Positions 9,131 to 17,324 of a DNA stretch of 64,000 nucleotides are shown piece after piece (position 1 is the stretch's first letter; every line of letters starts with the position of its first letter). The notes beneath the pieces are model-generated. The model saw only the letters and a program-made list of their open reading frames with translations. It was not told where the DNA came from and ran no database searches. Where the stretch lies: positions 432,001-496,000 of the forward strand of contig JACJID010000006.1 of assembly GCA_014138725.1 (NCBI GenBank), written 5' to 3'. The translations under genes were made by a program, and so were the position numbers. Source of the stretch: Kutzneria viridogrisea. GTDB lineage: Bacteria; Actinomycetota; Actinomycetes; Mycobacteriales; Pseudonocardiaceae.

Positions 9131-10060
9131 GTGCCAGACATCGACCAGGACCTCAAGCGCTTCCTCGAGGCCTTCCCGCCGCTGTCGGTCTCCGCCCCCG
9201 GCGTGGACATCCTGCGTGCCAGGGCCGAGCTGGAAGGTCGCTGGCAGCGCGTGCAGCCGATGGTCGACATGGCCTCGGTCACCGACCGGTCCGTGCCCGG
9301 CGACCCGCCCGTCCCGGTCCGGGTCTACCGCCCGCTGCCCGGTGCGCGGCCGCTGCCGGTCGTCGTGTTCTTCCACGGCGGCGGCTGGTGCATGGGCAGC
9401 ACCACCACGCACGACGACCTCGCCCGGCGGATCGCGCGCGGGGCCGGGGCCGTGGTGGTGTCCGCGGACTACCGGCTCGCCCCCGAGCACCCGTTCCCCG
9501 CCGCCGTGGACGACGCGTGGACGGTGCTGCGCTGGGTCGGTGAGCACGCCGCCGAGCTGGGTGGGGACCCCGCGCGGATCGCCGTGGCCGGGGACAGCGC
9601 CGGCGGCAACCTCGCCGCCGTCACGGCCCTGCTCGCCAGGGACAACGGCGGCCCGCGGCTGCGCTTCCAGCTGCTGTACTACCCGGCCACCGGCGCCGGT
9701 GAGGACCTGCCCGCACGGCGGGAGAACGCCACCGCGCCGGTGCTGTCCACGGCCGACATCGAGACCTTCCTCGAGCACTACGCGGGCGGCCTGCCCGGGC
9801 CCGTGCCGTGGACCCTGTCGCCCGCGCTGGCCGAGGACCTCAGCGGCCTGCCCCCGGCCTACATCGCCACCGCGCAGTTCGACCCGCTGCGCGACGAGGG
9901 CGAGGTGTACGGCCAGCTGCTGGCCAAGGCCGGTGTGCCGGTCCAGGTGCGCAGGCACGAGGACCTGGTGCACGCCTTCGCCAGCTTCGCGCCGATCATC
10001 CCCGCGTGCGGGCGCGCGGTGGACGAGTCGGTCTCGGCCCTGCGCGCGGCCCTGGCCTAG
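9131..10060 (+). CDS. Alpha/beta hydrolase, hormone-sensitive-lipase-type esterase
   Basis: 309 residues from GTG 9131; the frame is open upstream, but that part overlaps the VIT gene and has no homology-like character. It has the HSL/family IV esterase signature: oxyanion-hole motif HGGGW (82-86), nucleophile in GDSAGGN (Ser156), acid Asp in FDPLRDEGEVY and catalytic His in DLVHAF near the C-terminus. Such enzymes hydrolyse short-chain carboxylic esters in the cytoplasm. Transcribed divergently from the VIT gene; the natural substrate is unknown. Confidence 0.92.
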   Translation: MPDIDQDLKRFLEAFPPLSVSAPGVDILRARAELEGRWQRVQPMVDMASVTDRSVPGDPPVPVRVYRPLPGARPLPVVVFFHGGGWCMGSTTTHDDLARRIARGAGAVVVSADYRLAPEHPFPAAVDDAWTVLRWVGEHAAELGGDPARIAVAGDSAGGNLAAVTALLARDNGGPRLRFQLLYYPATGAGEDLPARRENATAPVLSTADIETFLEHYAGGLPGPVPWTLSPALAEDLSGLPPAYIATAQFDPLRDEGEVYGQLLAKAGVPVQVRRHEDLVHAFASFAPIIPACGRAVDESVSALRAALA

Positions 10061-10165
10061 ATTCTCAGGCTGCCCTTAGCGACGGCCGGTAGCATGCGGC
10101 CCGAGGTCCGACCGACCAGACCCCCTGAACAGGCGTGGTCGGCTCGTTAACAGGAGGACGATCAC

Positions 10166-10963
10166 GTGGGCGGTGCGGAGCGCAGCAAGCGCCAACGCCA
10201 GCAGGACGCGAACAAGAACAAGGCCGCGGCGGCCAAGGCCGTCGCAGCGGCACGCGGTGCCAACAAGGACCGCCGCAACATCATCATCGGTGTGGTCGGC
10301 ATTCTCGTGGTCGCCGCGATCGTGATTGTCGCCGTCACGCTGAAGAGCAAGGAAGTGGACAAGAACAAGCTCGAGGCCATCGGTGTCGCGAAGGCCGCCA
10401 GCGAGTACCAGGCCACAGTGGGCGACGACGGTGTGATCACCGCGGGCAAGCCCGACGCCAAGGTCAAGGTGGACGTCTGGGAGGACTTCATCTGCCCGGC
10501 CTGCGGTGAGTTCGAGAAGCGGGACAACGCCCAGATCGACAAGGCGCTGGCCGAGGGCAAGCTCCAGGTGCGCTACCACATCGTGAACATGCTCGACCGC
10601 AGCTCGGTGCCCGCCGGCTACTCCACCCTCGCGGGCAACGCCACCCTTGCCGCGGCCAAGGCGGGCAAGTTCGCCGACTACCACTCCAGCCTGTTCAACT
10701 CCCAGCCCAGGGAGGGCAGCGAGGGGTACACCGCCGACCAGTTGATCAACCTCGGTCAGCGGATCGGCATCACCGGCGACCAGTTCGCCAACGACGTGCG
10801 CAACAGCACTTACACCAGCAAGGTGACCGCCAACTACGACGCGGTCAAGGAGCAGCCCTGGTACAAGGGCACGCCCACCGTGCGCAGCGGGGACACCTCG
10901 ATCGACGTGCTCAAGGACGGGCAGTGGCTGGACAAGCTGCTCAACGGAGCAGCCAACTCCTGA
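10166..10963 (+). CDS. Membrane-anchored DsbA-like thioredoxin-fold protein
   Basis: 265 residues from GTG 10166, preceded by a strong AGGAGG site. A basic, Lys/Ala-rich cytoplasmic N-terminus (1-36) is followed by one transmembrane helix (about 38-59) and an extracytoplasmic thioredoxin_4/DsbA domain with the redox motif CPAC (Cys110, Cys113) and a cis-Pro region near GTPTV. The family introduces or isomerises disulfides in exported proteins. Monocistronic: a strong terminator hairpin follows. Confidence 0.9.
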   Translation: MGGAERSKRQRQQDANKNKAAAAKAVAAARGANKDRRNIIIGVVGILVVAAIVIVAVTLKSKEVDKNKLEAIGVAKAASEYQATVGDDGVITAGKPDAKVKVDVWEDFICPACGEFEKRDNAQIDKALAEGKLQVRYHIVNMLDRSSVPAGYSTLAGNATLAAAKAGKFADYHSSLFNSQPREGSEGYTADQLINLGQRIGITGDQFANDVRNSTYTSKVTANYDAVKEQPWYKGTPTVRSGDTSIDVLKDGQWLDKLLNGAANS

Positions 10964-10974
10964 CCGTTCCCGGT

Positions 10975-11017
10975 GCGGCCCGCCCCTCGCTCGGCGCTGG
11001 GGGCGGGCCGCTTTCCG
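10975..11017 (+). terminator. Rho-independent-type terminator after DsbA-like gene
   Basis: A 12-bp GC-only stem (arms 10975-10986 and 11000-11011) with a 13-nt loop, followed by CTTTCC. It starts 12 bp after the stop codon at 10961-10963. Confidence 0.8.
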
Positions 11018-11140
11018 TTCACGGGTCTGACCTGGGCAAACATCCTCGGGTACCCCCCGATTTCACTTCTCCAGGAGGTGTCGTGTACTGTATGAACCAC
11101 ACGAGATGAGGAACTCCCCAAGAGATCCGAATCAAAGTGC

Positions 11141-11213
11141 GGGGCTGTGGCGCAGCTGGTAGCGCATCACACTGGCAGTGTGAGGGTCAGGGGTTCGAGT
11201 CCCCTCAGCTCCA
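11141..11213 (+). tRNA. tRNA-Ala (anticodon GGC)
   Basis: A 73-nt cloverleaf. The acceptor stem GGGGCTG pairs with CAGCTCC and contains the G3:U70 wobble that identifies alanine tRNAs; the discriminator is A. The anticodon loop 11172-11178 carries GGC at 11174-11176, the T arm is AGGGG-TTCGAGT-CCCCT, and no CCA is encoded. The gene is intact. Its last 44 nt recur, with 5 mismatches, at 42082-42125, which marks it as the attachment site of the integrated region that follows. Confidence 0.97.
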
Positions 11214-11235
11214 CAATTGTTGAATAGTTTCGATA

Positions 11236-11279
11236 CGCCCCCTGACCTGGGAAAACCAGGACTGGGGGCGATCTTGTTT
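11236..11279 (+). terminator. Terminator downstream of tRNA-Ala (island side)
   Basis: Two-part hairpin: outer stem CGCCCCC/GGGGGCG (11236-11242 with 11264-11270) and inner stem CCTGG/CCAGG (11246-11250 with 11256-11260), followed by ATCTTGTTTG. It begins 22 nt after the tRNA end. If the region is an island, this is the element-supplied replacement terminator. Confidence 0.7.
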
Positions 11280-11308
11280 GTCCGTCCCAAGTGGACAATG
11301 GATGACCT

Positions 11309-11412
11309 AACTGGAGCAAAACTGGAGCAGCGGTCTGACACTATGCGAAATGGGGTCATGGATTTGCTCCAGTTCCATGTCACCCGACCGGGGATTCTTC
11401 GGTGACGTATCT
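11309..11412 (+). repeat. Diverged direct repeat, left copy
   Basis: The stretch starting CTGGAGCAAAACTGGAGCAG and ending ATTCTTCGGTGACGTATCT aligns, with scattered differences and small gaps, to 39604-39715 (CTGGAGCAAATCTGGAGCAG to ATTCTTCGGTGAGGAATCT), roughly 70 % identical by eye. It lies about 95 nt from the tRNA. It is probably a piece of the integrative element's end, duplicated by a second integration or rearrangement. Confidence 0.65.
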
Positions 11413-11502
11413 TCGGGACGCCCGTAGACGGGCCGACCGGGCACCGCAGGCGGACGGCATAGGGGCAGGCGGTGTGGCCGCCGCTGTGGCCCGGCTGGCG
11501 GA

Positions 11503-12192
11503 TCAGTCGTGGTGTGCGTCCGGCGTGGGTTCGGTCCAGTACTGGGGGTCGCGTCCGTAGTCAGGGGTCCGGAAGGCGCGATCCCAGGGGGCGTCGGGTG
11601 CGACAAGTTCGCGCCAGGGGGCGACTTCGGTGTAGAGCACCCGCATCGAGTTGAGCGCGCTGAAGTGCAGCGCGGGCCCGTCGGTGGAGACCGCGTCCTC
11701 GGGCACGGCCACTTCGAAGTTCCGCTCCAGCGCTGCGCGCACCGTCGCTTCAACACAGACGTTGGTTTGTAAGCCCGCGACGATGAGCCGGGTAATGGCG
11801 AGGTTTCTGAGCAGCGGTTCCAGTTCGGTGTAGGTGAAGAAGCTGGGACGGGTCTTGTCGAGTACGAGGTCGCCTGGCTGTGGCGCCACCGCATCCATGA
11901 TCTGGCTCTTCCACTGCTTCTGCTCGTCGGACACCTCAGGCATGCGGCTGGCGCGACTCTGCAGCTGCTGGGCGGCCCGGGGGTTCGCTCCCAGCGCGCC
12001 CGCCTGGCTTGCGACGACACGCGAGTACAGCACCGGGATCCCGTGAGAACGCGCGTGGGCGAGGAGGTCAGCGCACGTGGTGATGACTGTGTCGAGTTGC
12101 CAGATCGGTGGCCAGCCAAGTGCGTCGCGCACTCCGTCGTCGGCGAGATACCCGTTCTGCATGTCGATCATGAGTAGCGCTGTTCCGGTCAT
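11503..12192 (-). CDS. Isochorismatase-like cysteine hydrolase
   Basis: 229-residue alpha/beta hydrolase of the isochorismatase superfamily. The triad residues are visible: Asp10 in MIDMQNG, Lys113 in LDKTRPSFF, and Cys146 in AGLQTNVCVEATVR, which also carries the cis-peptide region. Members hydrolyse isochorismate, nicotinamide, ureidoacrylate or related amides; the specific substrate is not evident. It lies between the tRNA and the integrase remnant, so it is either cargo or inserted later. No partner gene is adjacent. Confidence 0.9.
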   Translation of the reverse strand: MTGTALLMIDMQNGYLADDGVRDALGWPPIWQLDTVITTCADLLAHARSHGIPVLYSRVVASQAGALGANPRAAQQLQSRASRMPEVSDEQKQWKSQIMDAVAPQPGDLVLDKTRPSFFTYTELEPLLRNLAITRLIVAGLQTNVCVEATVRAALERNFEVAVPEDAVSTDGPALHFSALNSMRVLYTEVAPWRELVAPDAPWDRAFRTPDYGRDPQYWTEPTPDAHHD

Positions 12193-12388
12193 CGCGATCC
12201 TTCCGTGTTTGCAACTCTGCCGTTGATCACGAGGTTGGCAGAAGGCGGCAGCGAGGGGAGCCGCTGAGGGGATGGCTTTCGTTCATGCGTGCCTGGCGAA
12301 CAGGGTCAGGTTGACCGAGTCGGGGTCAATAACGTTGGCCGCGATGGAGGGCTTCTCGGGACACCGTCGTGCGCGCGGGGAGAAGGCC

Positions 12389-12420
12389 ACGAGCCCACGC
12401 GTGCGGCGTGGGCTCGGGTG
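12389..12420 (-). terminator. Hairpin terminator after integrase remnant
   Basis: Arms CGAGCCCACGC (12390-12400) and GCGTGGGCTCG (12406-12416) pair perfectly over 11 bp with a 5-nt loop, just beyond the integrase stop codon. Confidence 0.65.
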
Positions 12421-12431
12421 GAGGCGTCGGG

Positions 12432-12966
12432 CTAGGCGGCCTTCCTCCAGGCGGTGTCGAACTCGCCGGTGGAGTTGAGGACGGCCTTGTCCCAGCGGTC
12501 TTGCAGGCATTGCAGCAGGCGTGGCTCGACCGCGGCGGCCACGTGGGAGTAGGTCTGGCGGACCTTGTCTTTCATGACCTGTCCGAGCCGGAGCGCTTGG
12601 GCGATTTCGGGGATGGCGTCTTCGATCATCCACGTTTTGTGGCTGTGCCGTAGCCCGTGGAAGGTCAGGCCCGGCGCGACCGGCTGCAATCGCATGTCGG
12701 GGTCCTTGCGGTGGAGGTTGCCGTCGGCGCAAGGGCGCATGGCGCGGCGGGAGAAGTTGCTGCGTCGGTGCAGTGCGCTGTCCGGGGTGACGAACACGTG
12801 CGAGTGGTTGTGAGTGGCCAGGTGCGCGCGGAGCAGGCGGACGTTGAAGGGCGCGAGGGTGATGGTGCGGGCGGACTCGTCGGTCTTGGGCGGGCCGAGC
12901 CACAGCTTTCCACCGGCGGACTCGTGCAGCGCTGTGCGTGCCGAAACCACGTCCGTGCAGGTCAGG
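12432..12966 (-). pseudogene. Tyrosine recombinase (integrase), C-terminal fragment
   Basis: About 178 residues of the catalytic domain of an actinobacterial tRNA-type tyrosine integrase survive (readable from GLTCTDVVSARTALHE). HGLRHSHKTWM gives the HxxR box and QTYSHV the catalytic Tyr, and KTDESARTI the beta-sheet Lys region. The N-terminal arm- and core-binding domains are absent: the reading frame ends exactly where the 3' end of a transposase begins (12962-12964). Active-site residues remain, but the protein cannot be a full recombinase. Its place close to the tRNA fits an integrase at the attL side of an integrative element. Confidence 0.88.
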
Positions 12967-13398
12967 CCGCATGATGATACTCGTGGATGATTCCAGCGAG
13001 TCGGTCCCGCCGACGCATGGTGAGGCGTTCGATCCGGTCGGGTTCAAGGGGTTGGGGCCGGGCTCGCAGGGGTGCCGCGGCGGCGAGTGATCGGTGAATT
13101 CGGTGCAGGTTGTAGTGCCGCTCGTACTCGCCAAGCGCGCGCCGGAGGTGGTTCTCGTTCCAGATCAGCGCGCGGTCCAGCAGTTCGGCGCGCAGCGTCT
13201 TCACCCAGCGTTCGGTGATCGAGTTCATGCGAGGCATCCGGATACCGGTCAGCACCGTGGTGATCCCCGCGTCACTGAGGATCTCGTCGATCAACGTGGG
13301 TACTTGGCGTCGCGATCGCGAATGAGGAACCTGACCCGCGCGAGGCTGCCGGCGCCCTCGAGATCCATGAGCAGGTTGCGGACCTGTGGTGGCGTGAC
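12962..13398 (-). pseudogene. rve-type DDE transposase fragment, frameshifted
   Basis: C-terminal half of an integrase-core (rve) transposase. The first part reads VTPPQVRNLLMDLEG then FLIRDRDAKYP; a frameshift near 13292 breaks the frame, which then resumes as IDEILSDAGI and continues through NSITERWVKTLRAEL (DDE Glu region) to the typical ending IIHEYHHAA. The N-terminal DNA-binding part is missing. The 3' end abuts the broken integrase, indicating insertion and loss of the intervening sequence. Inactive. Confidence 0.8.
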
Positions 13399-13441
13399 CC
13401 CGTTGGGTTGATCCAGCTGATGTGGGTCACTTCACGGGGTC
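13391..13441 (-). repeat. Nested-hairpin repeat, copy 1
   Basis: Read on the minus strand this begins GACCCCGTGAAGTGACCC and ends CAACGGGGTCACGCC, giving an 8-bp outer stem (GACCCCGT/ACGGGGTC). Copies 2 and 3 lie on the plus strand at 24817-24862 and 40026-40073. Here the motif joins two different transposase fragments. Confidence 0.6.
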
Positions 13442-13448
13442 CCGTCAT

Positions 13449-13646
13449 CTGTCAGTGGGACGAACCGGGTCATGCTTCGACAACGCGGTCGCGAAATCCT
13501 TCTTCGCCACACTCACAACCGAGATCGGCACCACCGTGTGGACCACCCGGGAGGAGGCTCGGCAGGACGTGTTCGCCTACCTCGGCTACCGGACCCCGCA
13601 CGAGACTCGCGTCGGCTATCGTCAAACTCCCACTCTCGTGGCATAA
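13449..13646 (+). pseudogene. IS3-family transposase C-terminal remnant
   Basis: Reads SVGRTGSCFDNAVAKSFF, TEIGTTVWTTREEARQDVFAY, then directly LGYRTPHE. In full-length IS3-group transposases about a dozen residues (the YNRRRxHS part) normally sit between FAY and LGY, so this copy has an internal deletion as well as lacking its 5' part. Non-functional; a relic of a second IS next to the first. Confidence 0.8.
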
Positions 13647-13888
13647 AACCCGGTATCCGGTTCTCGGGGACAACCTCACACAGCTTGCCACGCACCCTGT
13701 GTCACCGGCAAATGTCGCCATTGCGGCATCCGGTGTCAGGCAGACGGCGAGGCATCCACCCCCGGTTGGTTTCGTTGTTATCCCCGGCCTGGCCCGGATG
13801 TCGCCCCAGCAGCCGGACGAGGAAGCGGGCATCAGGACCATGGCCAGGAAGTCACTGAGCGGTGTGTTCGGGCAGGGGTGCTGACAGC
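13647..13888. other. Gap without recognisable gene
   Basis: 242 bp of lower coding character after the IS remnant. No credible coding frame, RNA or hairpin was recognised; probably IS-derived debris. Confidence 0.4.
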
Positions 13889-14011
13889 ATGGTGCGCCAT
13901 TCCCACACCGCCCGCCTCCAGCACCTGCTCGACGAGCTACAGTCCCTCATCCGCCAACTCGAACACGGCACCAGCACCGAGCGCGTCGCTGAACAGCGCA
14001 GACGCGCGTGA
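13889..14011 (+). CDS. Small hypothetical protein (40 aa)
   Basis: ATG at 13889 opens a 40-codon frame (begins MVRHSHTARLQHLLDELQ) predicted to be a single amphipathic helix rich in Leu, Gln and Arg, ending in EQRRRA. It has an island-type context and no recognised family. Upstream GGGGTGCTGACAGC offers a weak ribosome site. Possibly real, possibly chance. Confidence 0.3.
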   Translation: MVRHSHTARLQHLLDELQSLIRQLEHGTSTERVAEQRRRA

Positions 14012-14058
14012 CCGGCTCCTGCGCCTGAGTGGGCTGCTGATCGCGCTCTTGCTACGGC

Positions 14059-14427
14059 ATGGACATCGACCAGGGCGGCCGGTGCTGGGCGTGCCGACCT
14101 CGACAGCGCGGCTGGCGCCGCTGGATCCGGTCCCGGCCGGTCTCACCGTGTCTCGTGCACAGCCTGGCGGTCTACTTCTGCACCACAACCATCGACCTGG
14201 CTTGGTGGCAGACCCTCGCCCAACTCGGCGACCACCGCAATCCCACAGAGATCCGCCACTGGCTCGCCATCACCGGGCGCTACTCCGCGCCAGAAACCCG
14301 TATCGGTGCCGAACCTGCCTTGCCCGTACAGTGCGCCGGCGAACCCGTCCATGGCCGGCACGCCATGAATAGCTGCCCCGCACCAATGGGCGACCTCGCC
14401 ACAAGTGGCCTGGACAGCACGTCATGA
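14059..14427 (+). CDS. Hypothetical protein (122 aa), uncertain
   Basis: Open frame from ATG 14059. The central part (WWQTLAQLGDHRNPTEIRHWLAITGRYSAPE) has protein-like composition, while the N-terminal 30 residues are Arg/Trp-rich and look like shadow coding. It overlaps the proposed methyltransferase start by 23 bp. No family recognised; could be a decayed gene. Confidence 0.25.
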   Translation: MDIDQGGRCWACRPRQRGWRRWIRSRPVSPCLVHSLAVYFCTTTIDLAWWQTLAQLGDHRNPTEIRHWLAITGRYSAPETRIGAEPALPVQCAGEPVHGRHAMNSCPAPMGDLATSGLDSTS

Positions 14428-15259
14428 CCGACACCCCGCCGGAGCCGGGCAGCGTGGACAGTGGGCGCTCGACCCGGATTGGCGTCCGGCCGAGGTGGAT
14501 ATCACGCGGGCGAGTGTCGCGCGGATGTATGACTACTACCTCGGTGGCTCGCACAATTTCGCCGTGGACCGGCAACGTGCCGCCGAGGTCCTGGTCGTGC
14601 TGCCGCAGGCGAGGGTGTTCGCTCGGCAGAACCGAGCGTTCCTCCGCCGCGCCGTGCGGTACTTCGTCGCCCAGGGGATCCAGCAGTTCCTCGACCTCGG
14701 TGCTGGGCTGCCGACAGTGGGTGCTGCACACGAGGTCGCGGTGGAGTGCCGGGTCGTCTACGTCGACGACGAGCCCACCGCGGTGGCACACGGCCAGCTG
14801 CTGCTGGCGGGCAACCCGCTCGCGGCGTGTGTGCAGGCCGACATCACCAGGCCAGACGAGGTCCTCGACCACCCAGACACCCAGCGCATCCTGGACTTCG
14901 ACCAGCCGCTGGGGGTGCTGCTGTGCGCGGTGCTGCACTTCGTGCCTGACGAGCGGGGCCCGGCCGGGGTGGTGCGGGCCTACCGGGAGGCCCTGGCGCC
15001 GGGCAGCATGCTGGCGCTGTCGCATGCGACCGCGACTGACTACCCCGACCTGCTCGCCGAGGTGGTCGACACCTACCGCGTCACCCAGAACCAGGCCTAC
15101 CCGCGCACGCGCGCGGAGGTCACCGGGCTTGTGGCCAGTTTCGAGCAGCTGGTGTGGCCCGGGGTGGTCTACACGCCCGAATGGCGCCCCGAGCACGTCG
15201 CCGACATCGGTGACCCGACCGAGTCCCTCGCCTACGCCGTCGTCGCCACCTGCCCCTGA
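14405..15259 (+). CDS. SAM-dependent methyltransferase, DUF574/Methyltransf_19 type
   Basis: About 284 residues from GTG 14405. ARMYDYYLGGSHNFAVDRQRA and LDLGAGLPTVGAAHE (SAM-binding loop) followed by VVYVDDEPTAVAH are hallmarks of this actinobacterial methyltransferase family, whose substrates are mostly unknown. The start is unsure. Family members often begin MTD-P-P and the ATG at 14424 opens exactly that sequence in another frame, so a small frameshift near 14460 may have occurred, or GTG 14405 is a later replacement start. The next gene follows 22 bp downstream, suggesting co-transcription. Confidence 0.8.
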   Translation: MAWTARHDRHPAGAGQRGQWALDPDWRPAEVDITRASVARMYDYYLGGSHNFAVDRQRAAEVLVVLPQARVFARQNRAFLRRAVRYFVAQGIQQFLDLGAGLPTVGAAHEVAVECRVVYVDDEPTAVAHGQLLLAGNPLAACVQADITRPDEVLDHPDTQRILDFDQPLGVLLCAVLHFVPDERGPAGVVRAYREALAPGSMLALSHATATDYPDLLAEVVDTYRVTQNQAYPRTRAEVTGLVASFEQLVWPGVVYTPEWRPEHVADIGDPTESLAYAVVATCP

Positions 15260-15281
15260 ATCTGGCTATCCGGAGACAACC

Positions 15282-16385
15282 ATGCCCAACCGCACCTCAC
15301 TGATCCGGCGCCTGGCCGAACTGCGCAGCAGTTACACCGGCGAGACCGACTCCAGCGTGCTCCCCGCGATCTCCGCGGGCGGCGCCACGCTGGATCCAGA
15401 GGACCGGGCCAGCGTGCTGCGGATCCTCGCCCACAACTACGCACCCCGACTGCTCGGCGCGAACACCACCGCTCCGCTGCCCGCGCGGATCCGCCACGCC
15501 TTGCTCCCTGACGCCACGACCCCGGGGCAGCGGCACCTGGAGGCGGCGGTGCTGCTGGCCCTGCGCCGCGCCCGCATACACCTGCGGCACCGGACCGCGC
15601 CGCGGCAGGCCGGGATGTTCCGCATGATCCGTTCCCGGCCGGCCGAGTTGGTGCTGCACCTGGAACCAGCCACGCTGCCCGCGCTGCTGGCCGAACTGTG
15701 CCCCCGCGTCGTAGACGGCGCACTCGTGGGGGTGCCGGGGTTGCGGGTGCGCCTACACCGCAGGCACGTGCAACTGTTCAGGGTGACCGCGCCGGAGAAC
15801 CGGATCCTGGTGGCCGACATCTCCCACCGTCAGTGGCTCGCGACCACCGCCTACCTCCGCGCGGCCACCGGACAGGCGCCCACGCCACTGCACGTCGAGG
15901 ACGCGGACCCGGTCCCGCTCACCGCGCACGAGACCGCCGCTCTGGCCGCCGGCAGCGCCGCGCTGCCACCGGGGTTGGCGGCCCTGGCCAGCAGCGTGCT
16001 GCGCCGCCTGATGCTCCTCGGCGAGCGCGCCGAGGCCAGTGCGGTGCGGGTGGGGGACCGGACGCTGTGCGTGCAGTGGAGCGGTGGCCTGTCGGCGGAG
16101 TTGGTCGCGGTCGGGCTGGTGCACCCACTGATGGGGCTGCCTGGTGACGACTTCGAGCTCTGGCGCGTGGAGGACGGCCTGGTGCACGTCCGTCTCGGCG
16201 GCGGCACGGGCCTCACGCTGGAACTCAGTCGAGCCGGGACACCGGGGGAGACCGGGCGCGAGCCCGCCGGGCGGGACCTGGTGGCCGCGTGGGCGGTGTG
16301 GGAGGCGACGTTGCAGTCCGGCAGCACACCGAGCACCGCCGCACCGGCCGCGCTCCGGTTGGCGTGGACGGGAGCGGCCTCATGA
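15282..16385 (+). CDS. Hypothetical protein (367 aa)
   Basis: ATG 15282 is preceded by CGGAGAC. The N-terminal ~110 residues are helical and Arg-rich (RRLAELRSSYTGETDSS; LLALRRARIHLRHR). The rest alternates beta-like and Leu/Ala-rich segments. No catalytic motif or membrane segment was recognised. Its stop overlaps the start of the next, Nudix-like gene (ATGA at 16382-16385), so the two are translationally coupled and probably act in one process, together with the methyltransferase upstream. Confidence 0.75.
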   Translation: MPNRTSLIRRLAELRSSYTGETDSSVLPAISAGGATLDPEDRASVLRILAHNYAPRLLGANTTAPLPARIRHALLPDATTPGQRHLEAAVLLALRRARIHLRHRTAPRQAGMFRMIRSRPAELVLHLEPATLPALLAELCPRVVDGALVGVPGLRVRLHRRHVQLFRVTAPENRILVADISHRQWLATTAYLRAATGQAPTPLHVEDADPVPLTAHETAALAAGSAALPPGLAALASSVLRRLMLLGERAEASAVRVGDRTLCVQWSGGLSAELVAVGLVHPLMGLPGDDFELWRVEDGLVHVRLGGGTGLTLELSRAGTPGETGREPAGRDLVAAWAVWEATLQSGSTPSTAAPAALRLAWTGAAS

Positions 16386-16801
16386 CCTCGGCACTGGGCC
16401 CACGGGTAGCGGTGTACGCGCTGACCGGCCGCGACGACGAGTACTACCTCACCCTGCCCGCCCCGCATGGCTACACCTTCCCCGGCGGCCCCGTCGGATC
16501 CGGGGAGCCGGTTGAGGACGCGCTGCGGCGCCTGCTGCACGACCAGCTTGGCCTGGGCGTGCAGCAGGCGGACTTCTGCGGGGTCCTCGAACACAGGGTG
16601 GACGGGGGTGTCGGGGTGGTGTTCGTCTTCGACGTCACGCTGACCGACATCGACGCCCTCCCCGCCCATGTCGCCCGGGTCGCGCGGTGGGTCGACGGCT
16701 ACTCGGTGCACCGGGTCGAGGTGCACCCGTTCTGCCTGCGCGAGGCCATTGCCGAGGGCACCTTCGCCGACCGCACCTGGGTCCCCGCGCCACCACAGTG
16801 A
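16382..16801 (+). CDS. Nudix-fold protein with degenerate Nudix box
   Basis: 139 residues from ATG 16382 (coupled to the upstream stop). The fold order matches Nudix hydrolases: strand, FPGGPVGSGEP, helix DALRRLLHDQLGL, then strands. The catalytic box normally reads REUxEExGU; here the equivalent stretch is RLLHDQLGL, so all three metal-binding Glu positions are Leu, Asp and Gln. Hydrolysis is therefore unlikely. Binding of a nucleotide-type ligand, or a regulatory role with its neighbours, is more plausible. Confidence 0.7.
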   Translation: MTSALGPRVAVYALTGRDDEYYLTLPAPHGYTFPGGPVGSGEPVEDALRRLLHDQLGLGVQQADFCGVLEHRVDGGVGVVFVFDVTLTDIDALPAHVARVARWVDGYSVHRVEVHPFCLREAIAEGTFADRTWVPAPPQ

Positions 16802-16823
16802 TCACTCGACACGAAGGGACGCG

Positions 16824-17276
16824 ATGTTCGGCCACGAGGTAGCCGCCCACCACACCGACGGAACACCGTGCACGGTCCTCCTCGGGCTCGCCGACGACCA
16901 GCACCGAACGATCCTCACCCTGCCCGCCGCCGAGACGGTCACGGTCAGCGTGGACGTCTCCGGGATCGCCGAACTGGTCACCGCGATCCTCAGCGGCCAC
17001 ATCACCTACGTCCCGGTGCGGCACGCGGTCCACGGCGACCGCCTGCTCGGCGTGCACGCACACACCCCAGAGTGCGCGGTGCCGCAGGACGCGGACTGCG
17101 GTCCCCGGCAGCTGTACCTGGAACTGCCCGGAGGCCAGGTCCACGAGGTGGTGCTCGACCCGCTGGCCGCGACCTGGTTCGTGCGGTACCTGGACGAGGT
17201 GTGGCGCCTGATCGACGCCGTGGGGTACGGGCCCGCTTGCCGCCATTTCCGCGTTTTGCCTCCGCTGGGTGACTGA
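16824..17276 (+). CDS. Hypothetical protein (150 aa)
   Basis: ATG 16824 has a good site (GAAGGGA). The protein has a beta-rich N-terminal half and a helical C-terminus ending in a Trp/Tyr-rich helix (ATWFVRYLDEVWRLIDAVGYG). Two Cys residues flank an acidic segment (PECAVPQDADC). No family recognised. It stands between the Nudix-like gene and EspG and is probably part of the same transcript. Confidence 0.7.
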   Translation: MFGHEVAAHHTDGTPCTVLLGLADDQHRTILTLPAAETVTVSVDVSGIAELVTAILSGHITYVPVRHAVHGDRLLGVHAHTPECAVPQDADCGPRQLYLELPGGQVHEVVLDPLAATWFVRYLDEVWRLIDAVGYGPACRHFRVLPPLGD

Positions 17277-17324
17277 TCGGCTACCCTCGGGTGGGTTGGG
17301 CACACGTGCGGAGACGGGGGTCTC

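Noticed and set aside
11132-11383. 83-aa minus-strand frame across the tRNA
   Set aside because: It is the antisense of tRNA-Ala (contains GTRTPDPH), a common false gene call.
14424-15281. N-terminal extension of the 367-aa protein
   Set aside because: This part of the frame is out of phase within the methyltransferase gene; the ATG at 15282 with a ribosome site is the real start.
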